Below the pieces are notes generated by a model. That model was not told the origin of the DNA and searched no databases. It saw only the letters and a list, made by a program, of their open reading frames with translations. A stretch of DNA of 64,000 nt from Akebia trifoliata (lineage: Eukaryota > Streptophyta > Magnoliopsida > Ranunculales > Lardizabalaceae), in NCBI GenBank assembly GCA_017979445.1, contig CM030714.1, positions 7,447,049-7,511,048 on the forward strand. The letters run 5' to 3'. Shown piece after piece: positions 26,355 to 37,901 of this stretch (the first letter of the stretch is position 1; every line of letters begins with the position of its first letter). Made by a program: the position numbers and the translations under genes.

Positions 26355-28017
26355 ACTCTTTTTATCCAAACTAGTTGGATAAGATGAGCGACAATATTTC
26401 AACAACTGATAGACTTCACACTGTAACTCTGAGAAAGACATTGATTGAAACATAAAAGGAAATAAACGTTGTAAATACTGAAAAGAAATATGACCCAATC
26501 GAATATGACATCGCATTATCTAGGATTTATTAAGCCCCCTAATTCTACTCCGAGATGCATGTGTTTGTGAAAGATGTTGAAATATTGGAATGTCGAAAAG
26601 ATACAAGTCATTTGTTTCACGACCACTGCAAATCACTCTCTTCGTCACCAAGTCCTGAAAGATACAGTAAGAATGAAAAAAAGTAACACAAAAATTTAGA
26701 TTTTTTGTCACACTACTAATAGACACAAGATTAGTAGTAAGATTAAGAATATGTAAAACATTAGACAAAGGAAAACTATTGAGAACTGTGATGATTCCTT
26801 TACTGGCTATGGATGATAAAGAACCATCAGCTAGACGGATTTTGTCTTTACCTGAACAAGAGCTATTGAACCGTAATAAAGATAATATACCTGTCATGTT
26901 ATCTGAAGTTCTTGAGTCAAGAATCTGGGAAATAGACTGACATAAGAAAACATGATGAGCGAAAGCATAGGTACTTGTCTGTGCGAAAGAAGTCGTAGTA
27001 GAACCATCCAATAGAGCCCAAAGACAAACAATACCTGAAAAACGGTGCATGTACCACCAGAGTCGATATATCAAAACTCAAGAATCATTTGTCACATCTA
27101 CACTAGAAGCATGATGAGCTGCAGAAGAATGACTCTTAGGCTGGAACGAGTCAGGATGATCTGTCAAGTCCCAACACTTTGCTCAAATGTGACCAAACTT
27201 GCCACAATGAACACATTTCTGTCTCTTTCTACTATTGAATCCTTGTGTGGATTTACCAAATTTCTTATCCCTGAATTATGTCCTTCACCCTATCTATTGG
27301 CTACCATTTTAGATCTCTTAATCACGAGATTATTCAACTGTCTCATAATCAAACATTGATTTTCCTCACTTTGAATATATCAGTAAACTATATTCAAATA
27401 AGGAAGATGATTCCTATTCAAAATCTGAACTCAAACCATCTCAAAATCGGGATTAATACCTACTATAAACTGGAATATATGGCGTGTCTCAACATGCTTG
27501 TTGAATTGTGCATAGTCTTTCAAACTTTTTCAATCAAAAGGTAAGTAATGATCTAATTCTGCCCACATACTGTGCAACTCATAAAAAAAACATGATAATA
27601 TCTTCTCCCCCTGTTTAAGATGGGATATATTATATTCCAACTAATAAATCCTAGCATTGTTATGGGCTTGGGAATAAGTCTAAGGCACTAATTCCCAAAT
27701 TTGTTGGGCTATTTTCAAAAAAGATATCATCTGATAATATGAGGTTGCATTGAGTGCAACAACCAAGACATAACCAAAGAATTTTCAGCGTCCCATTGTT
27801 CATATTTGGGATCTGAAAGATTTGGTTGTTTCTCTTTCCCATTGAGATAATCAATTTTTCTTCTCCCATGAATAGCCAACTTTATAGATTGAGCCTATTC
27901 CAAATAGTTTGTGCCATCAGGTTTGACTGTGGTGATCTGTTGATTGGGATTTTCATCTCTGGCTTGTGAGAATCCAAACCCACTATTACTAGACTGTCCT
28001 GAAATGACTTTTGACAT
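26355..28017 (-). pseudogene. Copia gag, protease and pre-integrase, degenerate
   Basis: Minus-strand remnants in order. Gag starts at the ATG at 28015-28017. A zinc knuckle of CX2CX4HX4C type lies at about 27173-27219 and contains an in-frame stop. A protease-like segment reads SQILDSRTSDNMTG at about 26900-26945, where an intact enzyme would have DSGA. The GAG-pre-integrase segment CHIRLGHISFQYLQRLFP lies at about 26460-26515 and ends SLDKKS at the solo LTR junction. Several stops and frame changes show that it is dead. Confidence 0.75.
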
Positions 28018-28640
28018 GATTTCAAGAATATAAAAATTCACAAAAAAAAAAAATCAGATCACACGAAATACAACTTGGAAACACTGGTCAACTACTCAAC
28101 CATTAAAGCGGGCTCTACTCTCTATTCTAGGTAACAAAAAAAATTGTTTACTGTCATTTAAGGCTATTACAACCGCGACATGGGCTACTATAGAAAAAAA
28201 GGTTCAGATCAACCCGACAAAACTCGAGAAGGGGAGATTTGACTTTTGAGAGATTTAAAGGAGGAAACAGTCCTAAAAAAAATTACAAGTCTACTATTGG
28301 CCAAAGAATAAAGGACAATAGCCCTATTGATGGTGGCAACATACCAACTAGCTAAAAACTGGGTGGCAACAATCCATGTGGTAGAAAAATTCGATGGCAA
28401 CAGCTCCAACTTGTTGGAGATTCAAGTGCTATAGCCCCTGGTGGCTGAAAAATGGAGGGTGACAGCCCCTGTTGGTTGGAAAATGGAAGGTGACAACCCT
28501 TGCTGTACGGAGCATGGATGGCAACAACTCTAGGGTTGGGCGACAGCCCTAGAGAAGGAAGGTAATAGCCCTAGGGCTCGTTTCGAGTGCATTTCTCTCT
28601 TATTCTCGATCCCTCTTGATGTTCTCGTGCTCTGATACCA

Positions 28641-28751
28641 TGTAGAAAAGAAAAAGTTCTTTTTCTTTATTCCTTTACTTCCTATTTATGAGTTACATAG
28701 AAATAGAAAAAGACCAAAAATGACAAAGACACATTATTAAATATATTAACA
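28641..28751 (-). repeat. 5' LTR of the copia element
   Basis: 111 bp, terminal TG and CA. It is the direct repeat of 21959-22118 and is followed (minus strand) by the tRNA-Met primer-binding site at 28629-28640. Confidence 0.8.
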
Positions 28752-28756
28752 TACAT

Positions 28757-29447
28757 ACATTTGCATTCTTTTATCAATCAAGAGTGCAGTTTGTGTATAA
28801 GAAGAAGAAGTGATGGATGGTGTTTAGTCAAGATGTTGTTGACATTTTCAAAGGATTCCTTGAGAAATGCACAACCTTTAATGGAGAAAAAAATCAAGGA
28901 AATCCTCGATTATATGGATGATCGCTATGTTTTGACTATTACCATCTCAGGATGGAAGCTAGGTTTCAAGGGTAGTGGTTTCTGGGATATTGGCAAATGA
29001 AGGGTAATAAAGTATGTTGTGAAGAAAGCAATGGAATCCAAGCGTTTTGACATCCTAATATGGATGATTGATCCAAAAAGAAAATATAAGAGGACTAGGA
29101 GTCGAAAGACTTTCCAAATGAGAATATATAGCTGAGAAATTGGGAATTGTGATTCCTCCTCCTACTTCCAATGGCGAAGGTGATGGTGATGATAACAATG
29201 ATTACGATAAAAGTATGATCTCCAGTAGAACCCATTCTTGTTTAGAAAAATGTAAACCATATTTGGAAAAAATGTATACTTTTTGCTAAGGTATTGGTAT
29301 GCATAAGGGTTTATTGGAGCTCCCAACTTAGATTTGAAGACGAAAACTTAAATTTTGAGTACATAGAAAGTGTGTGAGTTCTTGGCATCATTGGTTCAGT
29401 AGGTATCTCATCTCTAACTTCCTCCCTTGTTTGGCCAATAACCTTAA
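28757..29447 (+). pseudogene. Left arm of an NB-ARC-derived inverted repeat
   Basis: Plus-strand reading includes ALMEKKIKEILDYMDD-type sequence, then YVLTITISGWKLGFKG, a stop at about 28999, then VKKAMES and FDILIWMIDP. A frameshift at about 29124 follows, then AEKLGIVIPPPTSNG. The FDILIWMID and AEKLGIVIP segments resemble the NB-ARC region downstream of the P-loop in plant NLR proteins. The P-loop itself is not recognisable. The whole arm is repeated in reverse at 29493-30206, with clear base-level similarity. Stops and frameshifts rule out a functional protein. NLR origin is a tentative reading. Confidence 0.6.
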
Positions 29448-29492
29448 GCTGCCAAGTTTACGAACTTGTAAAGGATTAACACATCTCCAAGT

Positions 29493-30300
29493 TTAAGGTT
29501 ATTGGCCAAACAAGGGAGGGAGGAAGGTAGAGATGAGATACCTACAAAAACGACAATACCAAGCCAGGAACTCGCACACTTTCTGTGTACTAAAAATTTA
29601 AGCTTTTTGGGCCTTCCCTGATTCGGTAGTCGTCTCCAGATCTAAGTTGGGAGCCCCAATAAACCCTTCTACATACCAATACCTAAGCAAAAAGTGTACA
29701 TCAATTGCCAACTATGGTTTACGTTTTTCTAAACAAGAATGGATTCTACTAGAGATTATACTCTCATTATCGTCATCACCACATCACCATCGCCATTAGA
29801 AGGAGGAGGAATCACAATCCCCAAATTTTCAGCTATATATTCTCATTTGGAAAGTCTTTCGACTCCTAGTTCCCTTATATTTTCTTTCCGGATCGATCTT
29901 CCATATTAGGATGTGAAAACGCATGGATTTCATTGCTTTCTTCACCACATACTTCATTACCCTCCATTTGTCATTAGCCCAGAAATCCCTACCCTTGAAA
30001 CCTAGCTTCCATCCTGAGATGGTAATAGCCAAAACATAACGATAATCCAGGTAATTGAGGATTTCCTTGATTTTTTTCTCCATTAAAGCTGTGCATTTCT
30101 TGGGTAATCCTCTAAAAATGTCTACACCATCTTGACTAACACCATCCATCACTTCTTCCTCTAACACACAAACTGCACTCTTGATTGATAAAAGATTGCA
30201 AATATATGAAATGAATAGCAAGTTACTAGTTATATATCATGGATAAGAAGATTATTGGCCTACGAGAATGTGCTTTCCTTGTAGTGGTAGAAAGAACAAA
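29493..30300 (-). pseudogene. Right arm of the NB-ARC-derived inverted repeat
   Basis: The reverse-complement counterpart of 28757-29447 plus 21854-21958, separated from the left arm by a 45-base loop (29448-29492). The innermost pairing is strong: TAGGTATCTCATCTCTAAC against its complement and TTGGCCAATAACCTTAA against TTAAGGTTATTGGCCAA. A 130-residue minus-strand frame (29829-30221) contains SAVCVLEEEVMDGVSQDGVD, KIKEILNYLDYRYVLAITIS and FHILIWKIDP. It is open over this length but then hits a stop, as in the left arm. Transcription through both arms would give a hairpin RNA of about 0.7 kb per arm, or 0.8 kb before the copia insertion. Confidence 0.65.
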
Positions 30301-30336
30301 ACTACTTTCTCTTTCCAAAGAAACATGATAAAGAAA

Positions 30337-30457
30337 GAGAGTTACTATTGCCACACCAACTTTTACTAGCACCACACCAACGGTGTGCAATTCTCTGGCG
30401 ATTTACATAGGAATTGGTGTGATATTAGTAAAAGTTAGTGTGGCAATAGCAGCTCTC
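30337..30457. mobile_element. MITE, family C copy 2
   Basis: About 121 bp with inverted ends: GAGAGTTACTATTGCCACAC at the left and GTGTGGCAATAGCAGCTCTC at the right. Related to 9409-9508 in both termini and interior (TTTTACTAG, GATTTACATAGGAAT). It lies just beyond the right arm of the NLR inverted repeat. Confidence 0.75.
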
Positions 30458-31630
30458 TAAAGAAAAAGACAAAAAAAAGGACTGACACCTTGCTTGTGTA
30501 GATGAATTAAAGGGAGGGTAGAGTTGCTTTCCTTGAGGTGGGTTGAAGAAGAATGGAATCTTTCTCTTTCGCCAAAGGAACTAGACCAAATTCCATGATT
30601 TTTCTAAAACGTGTATATTTTATTAATTGGATTACCGAAATTTATAGAAAAATTCCTTGATTTACCTTTGAAAATTTACTTCTTATAAATGTTAATGGTG
30701 CATTATATACGAACCTATTTTCCAAAAGTTTGTTATTATCTAATTGTAAAATATAGGAAAGTATACCCTATAAAGTGCAAATTATCTAAGAACAAAAGCC
30801 CAACATAATATAATCTGTCATTAATCAATGTTTTCGAGTAAATTCCCAAGTTATGCGAAAATTTATGCACGTTACATCAAATATTAGAGGGCACATAATT
30901 TATTGTAGATGATTTTGAGAAGCCATGTGGAGAATAAGCAAGATTAATTCACTTCGAATTGGTTTAACAAACTTCCTTACCCTCTATGATACTTTAATAT
31001 GCCATCCATGGACAAGATTTCCTTTCCCATTCTCTCCCTATTTAGCTATTGAGAATGAATAATTTGATTGTCTTCCCCGCAAACGAATAAAAAAATTGAA
31101 GAACTTTTCAATCAAATTTGCAAATCCAATCGAAATAGATTGATGGGTTTTCGACTCATACCTTAAGTCCTTTGAAGATGAAACTTAATCAAAGGGTGTG
31201 TATATTTGCAGAAAATATTTTCTCAACAAAATCATTGTGTTGAGAAAGTGTGGGTAGCTCACCAATCACACCAGATAGCGTTAGCAAGTAATTTTCGGCT
31301 AATGAAAATGAATCGATTGATTTGGTAAGATTTGCAAAATTTCATATTTAGTAAATCTAACTAAATTTAGCAAGTTTTTTCAATATTTTAAATGCGGCAC
31401 TCCCTCCTTTTTTCTATAAGTACCCCATATTTCCACTAAAATTTTTCTCAGATTAATAGGTAAAAATCATATTGAGATCTATAGATCTCCAAAATTATTT
31501 ATGAGATTTCTGGATATTGTTATTGGTCAGTTGTTTATGGCATTTCATGCAATGTGCATTGGATTTGTGGGGGTCAGCAAGTGAACAGTTGAGCTCCTAG
31601 ATCTTACACCTGAGAGCAGTATTGAGTTTA
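30458..31630. other. Intergenic, no gene seen
   Basis: AT-rich DNA without convincing coding sequence, splice structure or transposon ends. Confidence 0.45.
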
Positions 31631-31914
31631 GTCCCACATCAAGCACAAATTGCCTTGTCTCTCTCCTTATAAACTCCTAGGCCTCTTCACTCATTGTCAA
31701 TTGGTTTTGAATTAGACCCTCAAATTTATCATGGTATCATAGCGGGCCTTTCTTTCCTCTACATCACCTAGTTCATATTTTCACATACTTTGGCCCAATC
31801 ATGCCCACACGTGTAGGGGACATTGGACACAACGTGCCTTGTCTCTCTCCTTATAAACTCCTGGGGCTCTCCACTCATTGCCAATTGGTTTTGAATTGGA
31901 CTCCAAATTTATCA
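31631..31914 (+). mobile_element. TRIM (terminal-repeat retrotransposon in miniature)
   Basis: Two direct repeats of about 100 bp (31631-31731 and about 31815-31914) share GCCTTGTCTCTCTCCTTATA, CATTG-CAATTGGTTTTGAAT and AAATTTATCA ends. The first is followed at 31732-31743 by TGGTATCATAGC, a primer-binding site for tRNA-Met with one change from TGGTATCAGAGC. The internal part is under 100 bp and noncoding. Short LTRs, the primer-binding site and a tiny interior define a TRIM. The outer left end is uncertain. Confidence 0.7.
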
Positions 31915-32029
31915 GAGCACAACCTATCCAAGAGGTAACACAATTTATATTTCTATATTTGGGCCAAAAATACCCAAAAACCCATAATGAAGAGCAAGTG
32001 AACCATCAACAGCAATCATGTAAATGACC

Positions 32030-32410
32030 GATAGAAGGTAAACCTTGAACTTCTATGTTTTTCATTGTAAGTTGTATTCCCAATTTTTCTATAATTTCAT
32101 CTTGAATCTTTATCAAGTTTGGTTCATAGGATGGTGTACTTTCACGGCTACCTTCACAACATTATCAAAAAATCCATCATTTCTCACTCTATTCCGCATT
32201 TCTTCCCTCAAGGAGGTTTTGCAAACCCCTTCCATGCCATGCACTACGACTACATTGATATTCCTATCCTTCAATGCCTGAACGACCTCATGCATAACAG
32301 ATTCTCTGGATTCAAAAGTACAAGTATCTCTTATGGGCGTAGGTCATTGTATATGGGAAGGAGTGACACAAAATCAGGGCTCCTACCGAAGTTTTTTCTC
32401 TTCTTCTAAA
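32030..32410 (-). pseudogene. NB-ARC (NLR) fragment, minus strand
   Basis: Minus-strand reading HEVVQALKDRNINVVVVHG, then MEGVCKTSL and FDNVVKVAVKV. A frameshift near 32120 leads to EPNLIKIQDEIIEKLGIQLT. This is the start of the NB-ARC domain of a coiled-coil type NLR: a P-loop followed by the RNBS-A region. The P-loop reads GMEGVCKT, with Cys where the glycine before the catalytic lysine is expected. It is the inverted counterpart of 32515-32830. Only a fragment remains, so it cannot act as a receptor. Confidence 0.75.
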
Positions 32411-32514
32411 AGCTCAATCTTCGTGGTTGTTTCTTTGCCTAGATCATAACAAGTCCAACACCACCCTATGAAACAACTATCGGTACCATCTGCTTGAAGA
32501 TTCAATTGACGAGA

Positions 32515-33600
32515 TTGATAATTTTGTGTCACTCTTTCCCATCCTAGGTCTCATCGGAGATATTATTCCTTTTGAATTGAAGAATTTGTAATACAACAAG
32601 TCATTCAAGCATTGAAGGATGGAATGTTGATGTAGTTGTGATGCATGGTATAGGAAGGATCGACAAGACCTTCTTGATGAAACAAGTATGTAATAGAGTA
32701 AGAAGCGATGGGATTTTCAATAATGTTGTGAAGGTAGCCGTGAAAGTATTTTCCTGCGAACCAAAGTTGAAAAAGATTTAAAATGAAATTGCAGAAAAAT
32801 TGGGAATGCTAGTTACAACGAAAACTAAATAGGTAAGAACAAGCTTCACAAGTAGCAGATTGGATTATGCCAATCAGATCTTTGCAATCATGAATAATCT
32901 GTGGGAGAGACTGGATTTAAAATACATAAGCATCCCTAATTACATAAATAATCATAAGGTTTGCAAAGTTCTAAATACAACGAGATGCCAAAATGCTTGT
33001 AATTAGATGGAAAAGCAAAAAAAAAAAAAACAACGATTGAATCAAAAGTGTTATCGTAGCAATATTCGTGGAATTTTTTTTGTGAAAAAGGTGAATTATG
33101 ATGAAAACTTACATATTTCAACAATATTGGCTAGGGAAATTGTTGAAAAAAATTGATGGTTTGCCCTTAGCGATTTTTCATCTTGGATGCCATTTACGAG
33201 ATAAAAAAACAGAAATCGTGGGATATTGTACTTGAACAACTAAAATGGTTTATAATTTATCCTGATATGTCAAAAATCTTTTCCCAAATAAAGTTGAGCT
33301 ATGGTTGTTGAAGAGAAGACCTGAAAAAATACTTCTTATTTTATTGTTTGTTCCATAAACATCACAAAATTACCGATAATGAATTGATATATTATATGAG
33401 GAAAGATGAGCTACTTGAAAATTTTGACACTTTGGAGGAAGCAAACTGTGGGCAATTATCGATGAGCTTATATTTTCATCTTTATTGTTAAAAGATGATG
33501 AAAATCGATGCATAAAGCTTTTCATCATGAAGCCACATCAATTGCATTTGGAAGAAGTTATAAGAGTTTTAGGGGTGACACGGTAGCCAGATGGAAAAGG
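32515..33600 (+). pseudogene. NB-ARC (NLR) pseudogene, plus strand
   Basis: A decayed NLR gene piece. At 32632-32748 it reads VVVMHGIGRIDKTFLMKQV and then FNNVVKVAVKV: a P-loop with Asp where glycine precedes the lysine. A stop follows in an EPKLKKI-NEIAEKLGM segment. Around 33155-33180 the GLPLAI motif is present. KSWDIVLEQLK, KYFLFYCLF-like, EANCGQLS-like and IDELIFSSLLLKDDENRCIK segments follow in shifting frames to about 33540. These correspond to the NB-ARC C-terminal parts before the LRRs. No LRR region was found. A single-base loss before the P-loop and many stops mark it as dead. Confidence 0.8.
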
Positions 33601-36600
33601 TATAAGGACCAGCAGCTGCAGGTGAATGTCACTGGCATGAAGCAAAATCAATATGCTTCCTAATCAACTTGAATGTTTTCAACTCTTGACCTTATCATTG
33701 TTAGAGAGTGTTTTATTGGTGTAATTGGCACGCCCCAAAATCCTAACACATATTCTCCTGATTAAGTGTTAGAATTTCAAAGTGTGAGTTAAATACATAT
33801 AACTCAATAATATCAAACAATGATATTATATATTGTAACAGAAGTATGTAGTTATGCGATACAAAAATAAAACAACAATCTTATCTCACAACTCTTTTTA
33901 TTTATATATAACATAAGGAAATATTGGCACATATTGCCAAGAATATGGTAACATGCTCTCTCAACATAAACTGACTTACTATCTACTAACGCTCACAACA
34001 CACAAACCTACTGATCTCGAAAGTGCAACAATTATGAAGTTGATCATTGATTATTGTAACTTCTTGAAATTGAAATGATTGGTAGGGTGAGTAAAAAGAG
34101 AGTTACTTAACAAAAAACATATATTTCTAAATCATAGTCCTAATATGTAAATTAATCACACAAATTCATTTGTAAACGATGCAAGTTTATTAAAACATAA
34201 ATCCTTCTAAAAGATTTCAATAACTATGAAATAAAACATTTTCATAAGTCTGAAATATGAAACATACAACAAATCAACTCATAATATAATACACAATGAC
34301 AAAGTACTATAATAGAGAGTTAAGGATCACGACTGATGTGAATATTTCAGTAAAGATACGATTGATCCAATACTTCACTGGTGTGAAACTCCACCGTTAG
34401 TTCCTAATTCTATGACCAGCCTCTGCCATATTTGGGTGATTGATTTTTCGACTCAAGTTAGTCGTTGACCAAGGCTTTAAAAAATTAGTCAAATAAACAG
34501 GTCATTCTTTCCTAACTACTCTACATTATTAATGATCATTGACTAATCATCTTCGTCTATGCCAATTTGGCGTGCATGTAATCTTCAGTAAAACTTTATC
34601 ATTTATACAATTATCTTTACATCTTGTTCTTCATTAAAGGTATAAAGAAAATTCTCAGATTCCTATTGTGATGTTAAATTCTTATGCATCCTATATTACA
34701 TAAGAAATCAGACATCACAACTATTATCTTAGAATAACGTATTACTCCATAAATGACACAACATGTTATACTTTGTAGGTTTTCACAAGCCATTTAATAG
34801 ATCACTAAAATAATATATGAGTAGAACATTTTCATTGTTTTATCAAAACAGAAAACTTTTCTCTCTTTTATAAATATAAAATTTGTTCTATTTTTCAAAA
34901 ATATGAAACAAAAAATAACAACAAAATATATGACTTGAATACTCAGTCTATCACTTAACATAAATACACCATCTTTTATTTTTCTTTTTTTCTTTTTTTC
35001 TTTTTTATATTTCTTTCTGTTTCTTTTTTTTCTTTTTTTCTGTGTCTTACACGATGATAAGCTGAAGCATTTTCACTTTTTTTTTCTTCGTGTCTTACAC
35101 GATTCTCTGATCAAATCATTTGTGATTTACACAACGTACACCGAAGCATCTCACCACTGGATATTCACTCCACATACACACTCAATTGAGAATCACATTC
35201 TCAATAACATCACAAGTTCTCACATTTTCAGTATGACTTTATTATAAAGGAACTATAATCTCTTTTGAAAATCATTTTTTTATCAATTCAAAACTTAAGT
35301 TTTTCATTGCAAAATGAATAAAATCATTTTTTTAATTACAATGAGATACACGAAAATCAAATATCTAAAATAACTCTTATGCTTAATTAATTAAAATCAT
35401 AGAAAAACTTGTAATAATTTTTCATTCTAAAATTCTTTCAAAAATCTCTTTTTTTATTCATAACAATATTTCTATTTCTAAACTAAATGGTTAATCAAAA
35501 TAGTTCCTGATTAATCATAGATTATGCTCAATTAGCTAAAAACCAAGTTCTATTATTCTAAATAGTTTAATAATAAGAAACATTATTGATTTTTTTATTC
35601 AAAATCAATTTTACCAACAAAAAAAAACTTTTACAATTAAAACATTTTACAGGATTGTTTAGGTGTATAAACAAAATCTACTATAACATAAGTACAACAC
35701 TGATATATCAAAATTTTAATCTAACATGCATGGATTATTTTTTTGCAAAGTACATATATTGAACATGGATTTTGAAATAACTAATTTACTTTAAAACAAA
35801 AATATTTTCCTTTAAACAAATCGATAACTACAATTAAGAAATTGAAAGTTTCCTATCCTATTAGATTCAATTCTTAATTTCAGACCTCGACATTCTGAAT
35901 TTTATTCAATTAGTTCAGCTTTATATTCAATTTCACTTCCCAATGAGATCAACACCTAAATTAAAAGTCAAGAGATAAACAATTTTAAGAGTCAACTTCT
36001 CTCAATAGGTTTAATAGAATGAATATGAATTAACTCTTGATATTCATATATATTCTTCTAAAATATCCTCTTGGATCAACTAACTTAAACAGCAAATCAA
36101 GCTCACGCAAAACTATATTTTTCAACAGTTCTAAACCAACTAACAATACATGATTGACTAAAAAACCATCTCATCACAATTATGATTAATAACCAATTTG
36201 TCTCACAAGAGAGGTTTGTGTTGCTTCTTCTTCTTTGGTGATTACTGTGACTTCTGTTTTTTTGCTCTTTATCGACCAAGGATGAAGCTTTACTTCTTCT
36301 AAGGGTATTGCAATATTTGTTTTCTAAGAGAAGATTAGAGCTAATCAACAGGTCCCTCAACCCTATGCTAGGTATGTGTTGATTTATTTCTCTGGGTTTT
36401 GCACTTGATCAATTCAGAACTATGTTATCCAATTTGTTGCTACTAATCCGAACCATGAAATGATACGAAGCGAATCAGTTTGTGGTAAGATTTGTATTGG
36501 ATTCAAAAAATAATAATAATAACGGACCACCAAATTTTTATTGTGGTGAACCAAACCAATTTATTATATTTATTTCATTGTTTATATTTAAAATTTGAAA

Positions 36601-37110
36601 TATTATACTAATTTATTTTTATTTAACTTGAAATTTGCATTATTATAATTGGCTCATATAACTTAAACACTTGAATTATATATAGTTGAAGGGAACCAAG
36701 CTAACGAACCAATCTCGGAACCAAAGCACCAAAGCAAATCAAGAAACGAATTATCTCTATCAACCCCTACAAACCGGATTCATTCTAAAGAGGCAAACTA
36801 CGAACCCGACACCAGGTGAACCCACAAATCAGGTAACAGATTCAGAATGATGTTTTGCTTCTAAAATGGGCTTGTGAGCTTAATCTTGTCTACAGTTGAA
36901 AAACACATTTTCTATAGAGAAATGATCTAGGCTACCTCTTAATGGGTGACTTTCCAATCGGGTCATTGATTTGTGGAGCTTTTGATGATTAGTCTAAAAG
37001 CCAAATTAGTATCATCCAATTCTTGGGGACTACAGGGATTCCCCTTTCGAACAACCCCCTAATTGAATGTCCAAAAAGATTGGGTGTCTAAATTAGCTTG
37101 ACAAAGAGTC
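33601..37110. other. AT-rich intergenic DNA, no gene seen
   Basis: Very AT-rich, with T-rich tracts at 34975-35100. GGCACGCCCCAAAATCC at 33728 resembles the start of some plant LTRs, so a decayed LTR of unknown length could begin there. I could not find a matching end or a target duplication. No coding sequence is visible. Confidence 0.4.
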
Positions 37111-37278
37111 GTGCGGGGGTGACACAAACGGAGACACAAAGATGACAAATTGATGTGGTGTCATGCCCATTACCATAGATACTTTTCCGCAAGATACGAG
37201 TAAAAAGCATCGATGGTTATGTGCACGCCACTACATCATTTTTGTCACCTTTGTATCTCCGTTTGTGTCATTCCAGCA
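37111..37278. mobile_element. MITE, family B copy 2
   Basis: Inverted repeats of about 50 bp: GGTGACACAAACGGAGACAC at the left and GTATCTCCGTTTGTGTCA at the right, ending CCAGCA. The interior GGTTATGTGCACGCC relates it to the element at 9228-9396. It is noncoding and lies about 600 bp downstream of the ARF stop codon. Confidence 0.7.
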
Positions 37279-37393
37279 TTTTCCTTTGACAAAACACAAT
37301 CTAACTCCAGCAAAATACAAAATCCAGAGAACCCAAACATTGTCAAACATCTCACAAAGAACAATCGAGTTTGGACAATTGTCTTAAGAGTCA

Positions 37394-37537
37394 TGCTGAG
37401 TGACCCCAAGATTGTACCTCACATCACACATCCTGACGTGAAAGTGTATATGAACGATAGATGTTTTTCACTTGGTTCATATACACTTACACGTCTGGAT
37501 GTGCGCTGTAAGGTACAATCTTGAGGTCACTTCAGCA
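37394..37537. mobile_element. MITE with 60-bp inverted repeats
   Basis: The left arm begins TGCTGAGTGACCCCAAGATT and the right arm ends AATCTTGAGGTCACTTCAGCA. The arms contain GTGTATATGAAC / GTTCATATACAC and meet around a short loop near 37465. The TGCTG-AGTGAC terminus resembles family B, so this may be a distant relative. It lies downstream of the ARF gene. Confidence 0.75.
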
Positions 37538-37901
37538 AACTTCTTATCTTAAAAAAAAGTCATAACCACCCACATGATCCCGACCCAGAATTTGCATCCC
37601 CTTTCTCCTGAAAACTTCAATCATATGTTCATACATCATAACATTATCCAAATGCTTTCATTAACATAGTCTTCTAATAAATATTTTCATGTATATATAT
37701 AGACAGTACATGGAAAAGACGTATCACATTAAAATTACAGTAAATTAGTTCTCATATATATATATATAAGGATTGTACGGGACTTACTTGACAGACACTA
37801 CTTCCGCCCACCCACAAAGAGGTATCAGATAAAGCTAATAATACAGAGAAGGAAAAAAGGTAAAGGTGGAAGATGACAGACGGCCTTTCTTAATTATCCA
37901 T

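Larger units (their letters stand above)
21959..28751 (-). mobile_element. Degenerate Ty1/copia retrotransposon, interrupted by a solo LTR
   Basis: A full-length but defective element on the minus strand. The short LTRs are 28641-28751 (5') and 21959-22118 (3'). They start TGTTAATATATTTAATAATG / TGTTAACATATTTAATAATG; the 5' LTR lacks about 48 bp present in the other. The primer-binding site TGGTATCAGAGC (tRNA-Met type) lies at 28629-28640, directly inside the 5' LTR. A polypurine tract CCTAAGGGGGATT abuts the 3' LTR. Order in minus orientation: gag (from ATG at 28017), CCHC knuckle, protease, pre-integrase, integrase, reverse transcriptase, RNase H, ending near 22126. The flanks TTCAT (21954-21958) and TACAT (28752-28756) form a 5-bp target duplication with one change. 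Without the nested solo LTR it is about 5.2 kb. Internal stops and frameshifts make it inactive. Confidence 0.88.

Noticed and set aside
33728..36380. Possible solo LTR starting GGCACGCCCC
   Set aside because: No matching terminal sequence or target duplication found; left as unclassified AT-rich DNA.
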